From Pumilibacter muris (GTDB lineage Bacteria > Bacillota > Clostridia > Christensenellales > Pumilibacteraceae), in contig NZ_CALPCN010000005.1 of assembly GCF_943193045.1 (NCBI RefSeq), positions 148,699 to 212,698 on the forward strand: 64,000 bases of DNA. Direction: 5' to 3'. Positions within the stretch are counted from its first letter, which is position 1. The number at the start of each line of letters is the position of its first letter. A program made the position numbers and the translations under genes. The notes beneath the pieces are model-generated. The model ran no database searches. It was given only the letters and a program-made list of their open reading frames with translations, and was not told the DNA's origin. Positions 52,317-61,184 of this stretch are shown here, one piece after another.

Positions 52317-54029
52317 TCACATTGCGTTTTCTATTGCCGCAGAAAGAGCAGCCTCGCTCGTTTTACCCTGTTGCACAAAAGTTATTATGCCCGAAGTATT
52401 CACAACAACGGTTAGCGGATACGCGCTTTTTCCGCCGAGCATTGAAAAGCAATCCGTTTCCGAAGTGTCTTGCGCAAAGATTATCTGCCAATCGCGCCAA
52501 CCCTTGCCGTCTATAAAGCTTTGAACTTCGGTTTCACTCGCCATATTCGCGGCGTGCACCGCAACCATAACGATTTTATCGCCGAACTTTTCTTTAACGC
52601 TCTCAAAATAAGGGAGTTCTTCCACACAAGGGTCGCACGTTGTATACCAAAAGTTTATAACCGTAACAGTCCCCTTATGTTCGAGCGACGAAAATTTGTC
52701 GGCTTTAATTCCGTTCGTATACGCGCCTTGCGTGTCGTAAGTAGTTAAGGTAAAGTCGGGGCACTTGTCGCCCAAAGCGTAAACCTGCGTCACGTTGGTA
52801 GGCGCCAAAAAATTATAATACACCAAAGCGGTTATAAGCAACACAACGGCAAGCGCCCATGCGCCTATCTGCAAACCGAAATTCCGTTTCAATATTTTTT
52901 CGGCGGAAGTTAATTTTTTCTTTTCCCGCGCGCAACTCAGTTCTTCGCCTTTTGAAGTTTGCTCGGTGGCAAGAGCCGAATTCGATTTTTTAAAAACTTC
53001 AACGGTATCCGTTTCTGTCGTTCCGCTTACGTTCGCGTTCAAATCTTGTAGAACGGAATTTCCGTTCTCCGAACCGTTCGCAGCCATAGCCGCAAGCGGA
53101 GCCTTTTCTACTGCGGGAACGGGCAAATCGTCGGTTGCCGACGGATGCAAAAACAATTTTGCGCCTTTCCACCCTATTGCCTTAGTTGGGCAAACGGGTA
53201 TGCACTCGCCGCAATTTATACATTCGTGGTCGCCCACTCGTTTCACGTCCATTTTGCAGGTTTGCACGCACAGTCCGCAATCGGTGCATTTTCCGTTGTC
53301 GAGGCTCACTCCTATAAGCGCGAATTTATTAAAAAATCCGAGAATAGCGCCGAGCGGACAAATAAAGCGGCAAAAAAAGCGGTAAATAAAAACGCTTGCC
53401 ACAGCAAAAACCACAAGCACAACAAACTTCCAACTGAACAGGTAGCCGAGCATTGCGAAAAAGTCGGAATTGTTCGGGTTCATGAGCAAAAACAGCGAAC
53501 CGCCGAAAGTTCCCGCAGGGCAGATATATTTGCAAAACGCAGGTATTCCCTGATATATTACGGGAATAGCTATAACGAACACCGCAAGCAACACATATTT
53601 AAAATACGAGAAAAAGCGCGTGTATCTGCTCTTACGCAATTTGGGCGTTTTAATTTTGTAAAGCAAGTCTTGCCCAAGTCCCGTAGGGCACAAAAAACCG
53701 CAAATAGTTCTTCCGAGCATTAGCCCGAGCAAACACAATATGCCTATTATGTAATAGGGCGCGCGCGTTTTAGACGAAGCCATCGCGTTTTGAAGAGCGC
53801 CGAGCGGGCACGCCGTTATTGCGCCGGGACACGAATAACAATTCAAGCCGGGCGTGCACAAATACTTTGTACCGCCGCGAAAAATAACGTTGTTCCCCTT
53901 TCCGAAATATCCTTTTATATTCGCGTTAAACAGCAAAACGGAATATAATTGAATCAATCGGCGTTTGGTAGGCGCATGGGTTTTAAACCACCCGCCGAGC
54001 TTTTTAAAAAAATTTTTCACCTTAGCCAA
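52317..54029 (-). CDS. Polyferredoxin membrane protein fused to a thioredoxin (TlpA-like) domain
   Basis: A 570-residue fusion. The first half resembles NapH/YccM-type polyferredoxins: several helices with Cys-Pro motifs (CYSCPGAITACPLGALQ, GFLCPTG, KYICPAG, RFICPLGA), then a cytoplasmic-type pair of 4Fe-4S sites CTDCGLCVQTCKMDV and CINCGECIPVCPTKAI. A Ser/Glu-rich linker and one more helix lead to a thioredoxin domain with FWYTTCDPCVEELP (C465/C468), which should lie outside. This would carry electrons from cytoplasmic donors to an external thiol. The start is TTG at 54029 (GTG at 54020 is an alternative), overlapping the upstream gene by 8 bp. Confidence 0.9.
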   Translation of the reverse strand: MAKVKNFFKKLGGWFKTHAPTKRRLIQLYSVLLFNANIKGYFGKGNNVIFRGGTKYLCTPGLNCYSCPGAITACPLGALQNAMASSKTRAPYYIIGILCLLGLMLGRTICGFLCPTGLGQDLLYKIKTPKLRKSRYTRFFSYFKYVLLAVFVIAIPVIYQGIPAFCKYICPAGTFGGSLFLLMNPNNSDFFAMLGYLFSWKFVVLVVFAVASVFIYRFFCRFICPLGAILGFFNKFALIGVSLDNGKCTDCGLCVQTCKMDVKRVGDHECINCGECIPVCPTKAIGWKGAKLFLHPSATDDLPVPAVEKAPLAAMAANGSENGNSVLQDLNANVSGTTETDTVEVFKKSNSALATEQTSKGEELSCAREKKKLTSAEKILKRNFGLQIGAWALAVVLLITALVYYNFLAPTNVTQVYALGDKCPDFTLTTYDTQGAYTNGIKADKFSSLEHKGTVTVINFWYTTCDPCVEELPYFESVKEKFGDKIVMVAVHAANMASETEVQSFIDGKGWRDWQIIFAQDTSETDCFSMLGGKSAYPLTVVVNTSGIITFVQQGKTSEAALSAAIENAM

Positions 54030-54927
54030 GACCTATACACTCCGTGCAAATATTTACGGCTTTAATAAGCACGTCGCGCGCTCCGCCGTTAAAAATTCCC
54101 GCTATTATAAACGACACCGCCAAACACCCTACCGCCGCGCGAGCAACGGTTTTTCCGTGCTTTGCGAAAAACTCGAAAGTTTTACTTGCAAATGAAAAAA
54201 ACTTGCCGTTTCGAGCCTTTATTGCAAGCACGGCGCCGAGTCCGCGTTTAGCTTGTCCGTTTTCAGGCGGCGCTATTTCGCCGCTCCTATATGCCGCCGA
54301 AAGCCTCTTAACTTCGGGTATTTGTTTTTTTGCCGAAATACGCTCGTATATTCCTATACAGCACGCGAATAAAAACGTCCATGTTACGCACGGAATAAAA
54401 TGCTTAACCATTGTTATTATTTCCGCCGTAACGTTTTCTTTTGATAGGCGCGAAGGAAAATTTTCGGGAATCGCAAGATAAGCTACGGCATACGCCGCGC
54501 TTGCCACCGCAACGGCTCCGCAACACAGCCACAAAATTTTAATTACCGTTTCTTCGCGGCGCACTATCTTCGCCGCCTCGCCGAAAGAACCTTCGGGCGC
54601 GCCCGATTTGGGAAGTCTTTTTTTTAGTCTGAAAAGAGTGTATCTCACGTCTTGCCGCCCTACTTTCCGAGCCGTTTCGCACGCAACTCCCACGCCGAAA
54701 CCTATTGCGGCGAGCGCAAGCCAAATCCACAAAGCGGGCGCAATTTTGCCGAGCGCGGCGCCCACGTTTTCGCGCGTAAAAATTTGTTTTCCCGCAAAAT
54801 CCGAAGCCGTGCCCGCAAAATACAACGAAAGCACTTGCCAAATAAGCAACGCCCCCACCGTAACGGTAAACGCGCCGAGCACAGAGCCGTAAGCGAGAAG
54901 TATCGTTTTTCGAGTTTTTTCAGTCAT
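54022..54927 (-). CDS. Membrane protein with CD1871A-like CxxC C-terminal tail
   Basis: A 301-residue membrane protein of five or so helices (about 11-34, 60-82, 127-150, 180-200, 268-290). Its last 35 residues (FIIAGIFNGGARDVLIKAVNICTECIGLG) match the pattern of CD1871A-type small CxxC proteins, which in Clostridia sit beside 4Fe-4S and thioredoxin genes. Here that tail is fused to a larger membrane protein. The gene is coupled to the polyferredoxin-thioredoxin fusion, so the two likely work together. The ATG at 54927 lies seven bases after a TATAAT, giving a leaderless message. Confidence 0.75.
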   Translation of the reverse strand: MTEKTRKTILLAYGSVLGAFTVTVGALLIWQVLSLYFAGTASDFAGKQIFTRENVGAALGKIAPALWIWLALAAIGFGVGVACETARKVGRQDVRYTLFRLKKRLPKSGAPEGSFGEAAKIVRREETVIKILWLCCGAVAVASAAYAVAYLAIPENFPSRLSKENVTAEIITMVKHFIPCVTWTFLFACCIGIYERISAKKQIPEVKRLSAAYRSGEIAPPENGQAKRGLGAVLAIKARNGKFFSFASKTFEFFAKHGKTVARAAVGCLAVSFIIAGIFNGGARDVLIKAVNICTECIGLG

Positions 54928-54933
54928 AATATA

Positions 54934-54962
54934 ATTATACCAACACACGCGCCTCCCGTCAA
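54934..54962 (-). promoter_or_regulatory. Promoter of the redox pair, leaderless
   Basis: Minus strand TTGACG (54962-54957), 17-bp spacer, TATAAT (54939-54934); the start codon at 54927 is where transcription should begin. Confidence 0.7.
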
Positions 54963-54997
54963 GCGTTTTAAAGTCGGGCGAAACGGGCGCAATTCGC

Positions 54998-55026
54998 TTG
55001 ACATAACGCCGAAGAAAATGTATGCT
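54998..55026 (+). promoter_or_regulatory. Promoter of the cysteine-desulfidase-like gene
   Basis: TTGACA (54998-55003), 17-bp spacer, TATGCT (55021-55026), 63 bp before the start; divergent from the redox promoter. Confidence 0.72.
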
Positions 55027-55089
55027 GAATAAAGCGCAAAACTATATTCACGATTGCGCATATTCGCAACCGTAAAAAAGGAAATACTA

Positions 55090-56364
55090 ATGAACAAAAC
55101 GCTCTACAACGAATACGTTCGCATTTTAAACGAAGAGCTTTTGCCCGCTACGGGTTGCACCGAGCCGATTGCCGTAGCCTACGCCGCCGCCCTATCCCGC
55201 GAAACTTTGGGAAAGCTCCCCGAACGCGTGAAAGTGCTTGTTAGCGGCAATATTTTAAAAAACGTTAAAAGCGTAATCGTGCCGAACACAGGCGGACTAA
55301 AAGGAATAGCTTCGGCGGCTGCCGCAGGAATAATAGCGGGAAATCCCAACAACAAACTTAAAGTTCTTGCGTTCCTCACCGATTCCGAACGGAAAAAAAT
55401 ATCCGAATTTTTAAATACGGCAACTTTCTCGGTTGAACAATCGCGCACCGACTGCGCGTTCGACATTACGGTTAGCGCATTTCACGCATCCGACTGCGCA
55501 AGCGTGCGAATTGCGGGGCACCACACAAACGTTGTAAGCATAGAAAAAAACGGCGTTCGCATAGGCGGCGAAAACAATACGACGGAAAGCGACGCGGGCT
55601 TTACCGACAGAAGCGTTCTAAACGTTAAAAACATAGTCGAATTTGCCGACAGTCTGAATATTGCCGACGTGCAAGATGTTATAGAAAAGCAAATAGCCTG
55701 CAACACCGCCATTGCGCGCGAAGGGCTTAAAAACGATTACGGCGCGCGGGTAGGAAAAATCTTGCTTGCCACGCGCGGCAACTCCGTTTTTAACCGCGCT
55801 AAGGCGTTTGCGGCGGCAGGAAGCGACGCAAGAATGAACGGTTGCAATCTTCCCGTAGTTATTGTGTCGGGTAGCGGCAATCAAGGGCTGACGGCATCGC
55901 TCCCCGTTATAATTTATGCCGAAGAGCTTTGTAGCTCGCGCGACAACCTTATCAGAGCTCTCGCCCTTTCAAATCTTATAACCGTACACCTTAAAACGGG
56001 CATAGGCAGGTTGTCGGCATATTGCGGCGCGGTAAGCGCGGGCGCGGGTGCGGGCGCCGGAGTGTGTTACCTTCACGGCGGCAAATACGACGAAATCGCC
56101 CACACGCTCGTAAACGCCCTCGCCGTAACGTCAGGTCTTATTTGCGACGGCGCAAAATCGAGTTGCGCGGCAAAAATCGCGGCTTCGGTAGACGCCGGAA
56201 TTATGGGAATGCAAATGTACGAAAGCGGCAGTCAGTTTTTCGGCGGCGACGGCATTTTGGAACGCGGCGTTGAAAACACAATAGAAAACGTGTGCGACCT
56301 TGCGCGCGTAGGAATGAAAGAAACCGACGAAGAAATCATACGCTTAATGATTAAAAACATTTAA
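55090..56364 (+). CDS. L-cysteine desulfidase / serine dehydratase alpha family (CyuA/YhaM-like)
   Basis: A 424-residue member of the UPF0597/CyuA family, which holds a 4Fe-4S cluster and breaks L-cysteine to pyruvate, ammonia and sulfide. Marks are LLPATGCTEPIAVAYAAA at the start, VPNTGGLKGIASAAAAG, GNQGLTASLPV and a cysteine-containing CYLHGG...GLICDGAKSSCAAKIA. The start at 55090 has an AAGGA site. It lies next to a thiol-redox module, consistent with sulfur metabolism, but substrate choice (cysteine or serine) is inferred. Confidence 0.9.
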   Translation: MNKTLYNEYVRILNEELLPATGCTEPIAVAYAAALSRETLGKLPERVKVLVSGNILKNVKSVIVPNTGGLKGIASAAAAGIIAGNPNNKLKVLAFLTDSERKKISEFLNTATFSVEQSRTDCAFDITVSAFHASDCASVRIAGHHTNVVSIEKNGVRIGGENNTTESDAGFTDRSVLNVKNIVEFADSLNIADVQDVIEKQIACNTAIAREGLKNDYGARVGKILLATRGNSVFNRAKAFAAAGSDARMNGCNLPVVIVSGSGNQGLTASLPVIIYAEELCSSRDNLIRALALSNLITVHLKTGIGRLSAYCGAVSAGAGAGAGVCYLHGGKYDEIAHTLVNALAVTSGLICDGAKSSCAAKIAASVDAGIMGMQMYESGSQFFGGDGILERGVENTIENVCDLARVGMKETDEEIIRLMIKNI

Positions 56365-56389
56365 CCGCGCGCCGTATAATTAGAGTTAA

Positions 56390-56428
56390 AAAAGAGCGAG
56401 ACACAAAATAAAAGTGTCTCGCTCTTTT
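56390..56428. terminator. Convergent terminator
   Basis: AAAAGAGCGAGACAC / GTGTCTCGCTCTTTT, 15-bp stem, 9-nt loop. Confidence 0.9.
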
Positions 56429-56472
56429 CAAACGTTTAAAATGCCGCCGCGCAACGCGCGGAATAATTATAT

Positions 56473-59400
56473 TTAAGCCGCAGTTTCGAAAATTTGCAAC
56501 GTGTTGTCAGTGTCGCCGTAATCAAGCTGAGCGTCGTAAACTTTTCCTTTCGCGTCGGTAAACACAAAGCGCACAATAAGGTTAAGCTTATCTTCTTCGG
56601 TCTGTTCTTTCATAACGTAAGAATACGCCAAATTGCCTTGCCCGTCGAAAACTTTGCTCACGCCGTCGAAAACGTAGGTTTTGGACTTATCAGGTTTTCC
56701 CGCCGTAAGTCCGTAAACAACACGGTTATATAAAAACGTATTAGGGGCTTTAAGGCTGTAATTCTTTCCGTCTTTCACATACTCGCCGTTTGCGGATTGC
56801 TCGAAAATGTAAAGCGCTTTGCCCCTGTCGCTCAACTCAATTTGTCCGCGTTCGTTCTTGTAGTAAGAAACTGTAAGAGTTTGCCCTTCTATTTCCAAAA
56901 TCGCGGTGCCGTTCCCAAAGTAAGACTCGCTTAAACCGTCGAGCAAAAGAACGGATTTTTCGGCAGTGTAAGTGCCCTTAAATTCGTCAACGCCGTCGCC
57001 GCGAATACAAATACCTTCGTCGGCGCCGATTTCGAGTTTGAGCTCGCAAACAGTTTCGCCCGTTTCGAGAGTAGTTGTAAGAGCGGAAAGAGTGCCCTTA
57101 TTGCCTTCGTATTCGAAAGTAAGAGTTTTAGTCTCGCGTTCGTATTTGTATTGCACAGCCTCGCCGTAGAACGTTCCGTTTGCGGTGCCGTCGGCTCCTA
57201 TTTTTCCAACCGTAAGAGTTTTGGATTCGGTCTTTCCTATAAGCCATTCGCCGCCGAAATCGTTGCGAACATACAAATTCACTGTAACGCCGCCTATGCC
57301 GAGAACGTAGCAATTATTAGTAGAATCAACGGTAAGCGTGCCGTTTTGTCCGTCGGCGCTAACGGTTATGCTTCCGTCCGCCGCTATCTTATAATTGTAT
57401 GTTTTGGAAACTGCGCCCGTAACGGTAATTATGCCGCCGTTTCCTTCGGATATATTCCCTCTGCCGTCAAATTCGTAAACGTTGCCCGCGTTGTCGGCAA
57501 GGTCGAAACCGAACCAAACGTCGCGCGCTTTGAGCACAACCGTTTTTCCGTTTCCCGTTACTGTAACAGTATCCGCTATTTCGTTATACGCAAGCGCATA
57601 TTCAACGCCGCCGAACACGAACGAACCGTCAAGCGTGCCGTTTTCAACCGAATAAGCACCCGCGTCAACGCCGTCTATTCTAACGTTTCCTTTCACCGCA
57701 AGGTGGTTTTGGCTTCCTTCCAAATCGTAGTTGCCAAGACCGTTAAATTCCACCGACGGGAAATCGGTATCGTTCGACACCCAGTATCCTTTAAAGCCGT
57801 CGTACAAAAACAGCTTCATATCGTTTTTAATCGTGTCGGTAAACGCCGAATACATACTGCCCGAAAGCGTTCTATCCGCCGCAGAATATTTTAGCGCTCC
57901 GAAAGCCGAACTTCCGTAAAACAACAAAATAGTTCCGTCCGCGCCAGCTTCGTAAGTAACAGCATATTTTTCGTAGCTGTTTCCGAAATCGACCGTCGCA
58001 TTGCCGTAGCCGTTCTTGCCCAAACCGTCGAACGTAATTTCCACAAGACCGTCCGAATTGTTCATCCAAACGCCCGCGTAGCTATTGTCGGCATAGAACA
58101 TTTCTCCGTCGAGCGAAACAAATCCGTCTTGCGTGAACCGCGCGGTTTTTCCGTTGCTCAATGTGGCGACGCCGCCCGAAACCGTATATGTGCCCGAATC
58201 GGACTCTAAAACCTGCTCGGCGCCGCTCGCGCCGTAGCCTACATATTTATAACTCCACTCGCCTTTTCCGTCGAAAGTGTAGCTCTTTAAAACGGAAGCC
58301 GCTTTTTCCCACGTTCCCGCAAATTCGTCGAGCTTTGCAACGGAAACGTTCGCAATACTCTGTATTGTGCCGTCGGCGGCGAGCGTAGCCTCGTATTCGG
58401 AGCCTCCCGCCGTGCGAATTTGCACCTTGCCTTCCGAAACAATATACATAAACTCTTCTGAACGGGGCGTGTCGCCGAAAACGGTTACAACGCCCGTGCC
58501 GTCGGAATAGAACGAATAACTTGTGTCGTTAGTGTAATATTCGCCGTATACGAAGTCGGGCAGTTTTTTAACCGCAACCAACGAACCGTATGCGGAATTT
58601 GCATACATATAAACGTCTTTTAATGTAAGCACGCCGTTCGAGCCGTCTACCGAAATTGCCTCGAAATCGTCTATACCGTCGTAGCCCGCATGAGCGTGTC
58701 TGCCGAGCACGGTGTTATAGAGCATAATTTTTTCGCCGTTGTAAGTGTAATAAGACAAATGCGTTCTCGCGCCGCTGCGGTAAGAAAGCGTTCCGTCGGT
58801 AGCAAACGTTATGCTTGTGTCTATGCCGCTTCCGTCTTGAATATAGTAAGTTCCCGCAATTTCGGAATAGTCGGCAAAACCCGCATAAAGCGTTATGTCG
58901 CAAGTGGGCACGAAAGCATACGGCACAGCCTTAGTTAAAGCGGCGTCGAAAAAATATCCGAACGAGCGCATGTTGCCGCGCGATATAAATTCGGGAATGC
59001 CGTCGTCCACAAAATTCCAATACGCCATAGGAAGGTATGTGTCTTTAATATTAACCGAAAGTCCGTCCGAAAGCCCTTCGCCTATAAAATTTACCGAAAC
59101 AACGAACTCGGCTGTGGTGCTTTCAAAGTTTATATCGGGATATTCCCCGCCGAAATTCCAGTCGGTTTCCGTCCATTTCAAAACGTCGGTATAAAATTCG
59201 CCGCTCGGCTTTTCGCCTTGCTTGCCGTAACATTCGTAAGCATAAGAATCAAGCTCGCTCACCGACGAAACCTTTCCTCTTTCAAGAGCGGCGGCAATCG
59301 CGTCGCTAATAGCGTACCGTTTGGAATTTACGGTAGTTGCGGTAACCTCGCCGATAGAAAAGCTGTGAGTAACCGCCGAATTACAACCGAGATACCCCAC

Positions 59401-60894
59401 TATTCCGCCCGCATACGAATAACCCGCAGTGGAATCGGTTATAGAAGTGGAAAGCTTTGTGTCGGCAGCAATATTACCGAGAGAGTAGCAATTCATAATT
59501 GCGGTGTTCGCCGAAGTTGTGCCCGCTATCCCGCCCGCGCGAATAGCTCCGTCTATATTCCCTGTGGAATACGAATTCAAAACATACGAAGGCACTTTCA
59601 AATCGGCGGATATAAGATACGCCACTATTCCGCCCGCGCCGAACACGTTGCCGGAAATTACGCTCACGTTCACGCCCGACGCGCACGAGCGAACCGACGA
59701 GGAAAACACATAATCTTCGGTAATGTAAGGCTGCAAAACACCCGCCAAGCCGCCTACATAAGTATAATTGTATTCGCCTGTCTCTTCGTTCTTCTTCTCG
59801 TTTGCCGTAACGGTTATGTCGCCGTTTATCGAACAACCCGTAAGTTCAAGCCCCATTCCGAAACCGACGAGTCCGCCCGCAAGCGAATTGCCGCTAAACT
59901 CCGTGCTGTCAACATGCAAGTTAAAGTTTTCGAGAGTAAGATTTCTTATTTCGGCGGGACCGTAAGGAGACGCCATAACGTAGCCGAACAACCCTATATA
60001 CGGCAAGAACACTTTGGTATACGTCGCTTGTTCTATAATTGTGTCCTCAATAAAATAGTTGGAAATCTTATGCCCGTTACCGTTGAAATGCCCCGCAAAA
60101 AACGCCGTGTCGGTAGTTGCGTCACCGATTACATAAAGCTGTTCGCCGTTTAAGTCTATATCGTCGGTAAGCTCGAAATACGAATATTTAAAAGTGGAAT
60201 AAAATCCCGAATTCACAAAATCGGCAATAGAATACAAATCGATGGGGCGCGAAATTTTATACGGATTAGACGCCGTTCCGTTGCCGCTGTCTGCGCGCTG
60301 ATAGAACGGGGAGTCTATAACAAGATTTTGAACGGTTACCACTATTTTTTCGGTAACGGAAACAGTGTAAACGCCGTTTTCGTCCGGTTCGAGAATTTGA
60401 GTGTTTGCAACAACGTTTTTATCGCCTACATAATATACGCTTTGCACCACTTTAAAACTAACCGACTCGCCTGCGGTTACAGTGACTTCGCCCGACAAAT
60501 TCTCTCCGCTCGGCGTTGTGTATCGCGTGCGGAACTCGCCCTCTTCGAACGTAACCGAATAGCGGGAAATTGCATACACACCGTCTACTTCCACAACTGT
60601 GTCTTCGGTTATAGAAAAAGAGTATTCGCCGTCGGCGTTGGGTTCGAGAGTTTTTCCGTTAGCCTTAACGGTGGGTTCGCCGGTAAGTTTATCGAAATCA
60701 ACCTCTATTTTAAAGCGCACTTCATAGCCCGAGCGCACTTCGGCGCCCGACATAATTTCGCTCGTATAGGTAACGCCGTCGAGTTCCTTAAAAGTGAGCT
60801 TATAGTAATTAGGCTCGCTCGAATCGCACCCGAACGCAAGCCCCATGCACAACGCGCATACCGCAGCCAAAATCGCAACATAAATTTTCTTCAT
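56473..60894 (-). CDS. Giant GLUG-repeat surface lipoprotein
   Basis: A 1473-residue lipoprotein: signal peptide and lipobox AFGC (about residue 23). After two beta domains, a beta-helix of GLUG-type repeats occupies about 200-510 (AGGLVGFGM, VGGLAGVLQ, AGGIVAYLI, AGGIAGTTS, AGGIVGYLG). It continues with an InlB-like CDITLYAGF element near 700 and a long series of about nine lipocalin-like or beta-sandwich repeats, each with an AGTWEK/GEYYTN/GYWVSN-type core, to the C-terminus. No catalytic motif was seen. A role in adhesion or polymer binding is inferred. The leader is long and structured. Confidence 0.85.
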   Translation of the reverse strand: MKKIYVAILAAVCALCMGLAFGCDSSEPNYYKLTFKELDGVTYTSEIMSGAEVRSGYEVRFKIEVDFDKLTGEPTVKANGKTLEPNADGEYSFSITEDTVVEVDGVYAISRYSVTFEEGEFRTRYTTPSGENLSGEVTVTAGESVSFKVVQSVYYVGDKNVVANTQILEPDENGVYTVSVTEKIVVTVQNLVIDSPFYQRADSGNGTASNPYKISRPIDLYSIADFVNSGFYSTFKYSYFELTDDIDLNGEQLYVIGDATTDTAFFAGHFNGNGHKISNYFIEDTIIEQATYTKVFLPYIGLFGYVMASPYGPAEIRNLTLENFNLHVDSTEFSGNSLAGGLVGFGMGLELTGCSINGDITVTANEKKNEETGEYNYTYVGGLAGVLQPYITEDYVFSSSVRSCASGVNVSVISGNVFGAGGIVAYLISADLKVPSYVLNSYSTGNIDGAIRAGGIAGTTSANTAIMNCYSLGNIAADTKLSTSITDSTAGYSYAGGIVGYLGCNSAVTHSFSIGEVTATTVNSKRYAISDAIAAALERGKVSSVSELDSYAYECYGKQGEKPSGEFYTDVLKWTETDWNFGGEYPDINFESTTAEFVVSVNFIGEGLSDGLSVNIKDTYLPMAYWNFVDDGIPEFISRGNMRSFGYFFDAALTKAVPYAFVPTCDITLYAGFADYSEIAGTYYIQDGSGIDTSITFATDGTLSYRSGARTHLSYYTYNGEKIMLYNTVLGRHAHAGYDGIDDFEAISVDGSNGVLTLKDVYMYANSAYGSLVAVKKLPDFVYGEYYTNDTSYSFYSDGTGVVTVFGDTPRSEEFMYIVSEGKVQIRTAGGSEYEATLAADGTIQSIANVSVAKLDEFAGTWEKAASVLKSYTFDGKGEWSYKYVGYGASGAEQVLESDSGTYTVSGGVATLSNGKTARFTQDGFVSLDGEMFYADNSYAGVWMNNSDGLVEITFDGLGKNGYGNATVDFGNSYEKYAVTYEAGADGTILLFYGSSAFGALKYSAADRTLSGSMYSAFTDTIKNDMKLFLYDGFKGYWVSNDTDFPSVEFNGLGNYDLEGSQNHLAVKGNVRIDGVDAGAYSVENGTLDGSFVFGGVEYALAYNEIADTVTVTGNGKTVVLKARDVWFGFDLADNAGNVYEFDGRGNISEGNGGIITVTGAVSKTYNYKIAADGSITVSADGQNGTLTVDSTNNCYVLGIGGVTVNLYVRNDFGGEWLIGKTESKTLTVGKIGADGTANGTFYGEAVQYKYERETKTLTFEYEGNKGTLSALTTTLETGETVCELKLEIGADEGICIRGDGVDEFKGTYTAEKSVLLLDGLSESYFGNGTAILEIEGQTLTVSYYKNERGQIELSDRGKALYIFEQSANGEYVKDGKNYSLKAPNTFLYNRVVYGLTAGKPDKSKTYVFDGVSKVFDGQGNLAYSYVMKEQTEEDKLNLIVRFVFTDAKGKVYDAQLDYGDTDNTLQIFETAA

Positions 60895-60970
60895 GTATTG
60901 CTCCGTTGAACGCCGCCGTCGTTATAAAAAGTTCCTGCACTTACACAGGAAAACTACGGCGCCGCTCGGC
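60895..60970 (-). promoter_or_regulatory. Structured 5' leader of the giant lipoprotein gene
   Basis: In the minus-strand RNA, AGTTTTCCTG pairs with CAGGAACTT around an 8-nt loop, nested inside a GCCG/CGGC-type helix (about 60914-60966). The start codon follows ACGGAGCAATAC. A regulatory role is possible; no known riboswitch was recognised. Confidence 0.4.
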
Positions 60971-60981
60971 TTATTTTTCCT

Positions 60982-61010
60982 ATTATACTATATAATGCGC
61001 AAAATTTCAA
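60982..61010 (-). promoter_or_regulatory. Promoter of the giant lipoprotein gene
   Basis: Minus strand TTGAAA (61010-61005), 17-bp spacer, TATAAT (60987-60982), giving a leader of about 80 nt. Confidence 0.78.
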
Positions 61011-61126
61011 CTAATTTTACATGAGTTTTATGTGAGAGAGTTATGACGGACCTTTACTTATGGCAACCCCTATTCGCGCTTAAAATGCAAAGACTGTTTT
61101 TTTTCACCACTTAGAGCCGTTAGCAA

Positions 61127-61160
61127 AAAAGAGGCGTTCGACGTCTCGAACACCTCTTTT
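61127..61160 (-). terminator. Terminator after the GGGtGRT gene
   Basis: AAAAGAGGTGTTCGA / TCGAACGCCTCTTTT stem (one wobble) with flanking T run, 25 bp beyond the stop. Confidence 0.85.
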
Positions 61161-61184
61161 CTTGTTTTATAACTTTATTTTGCT

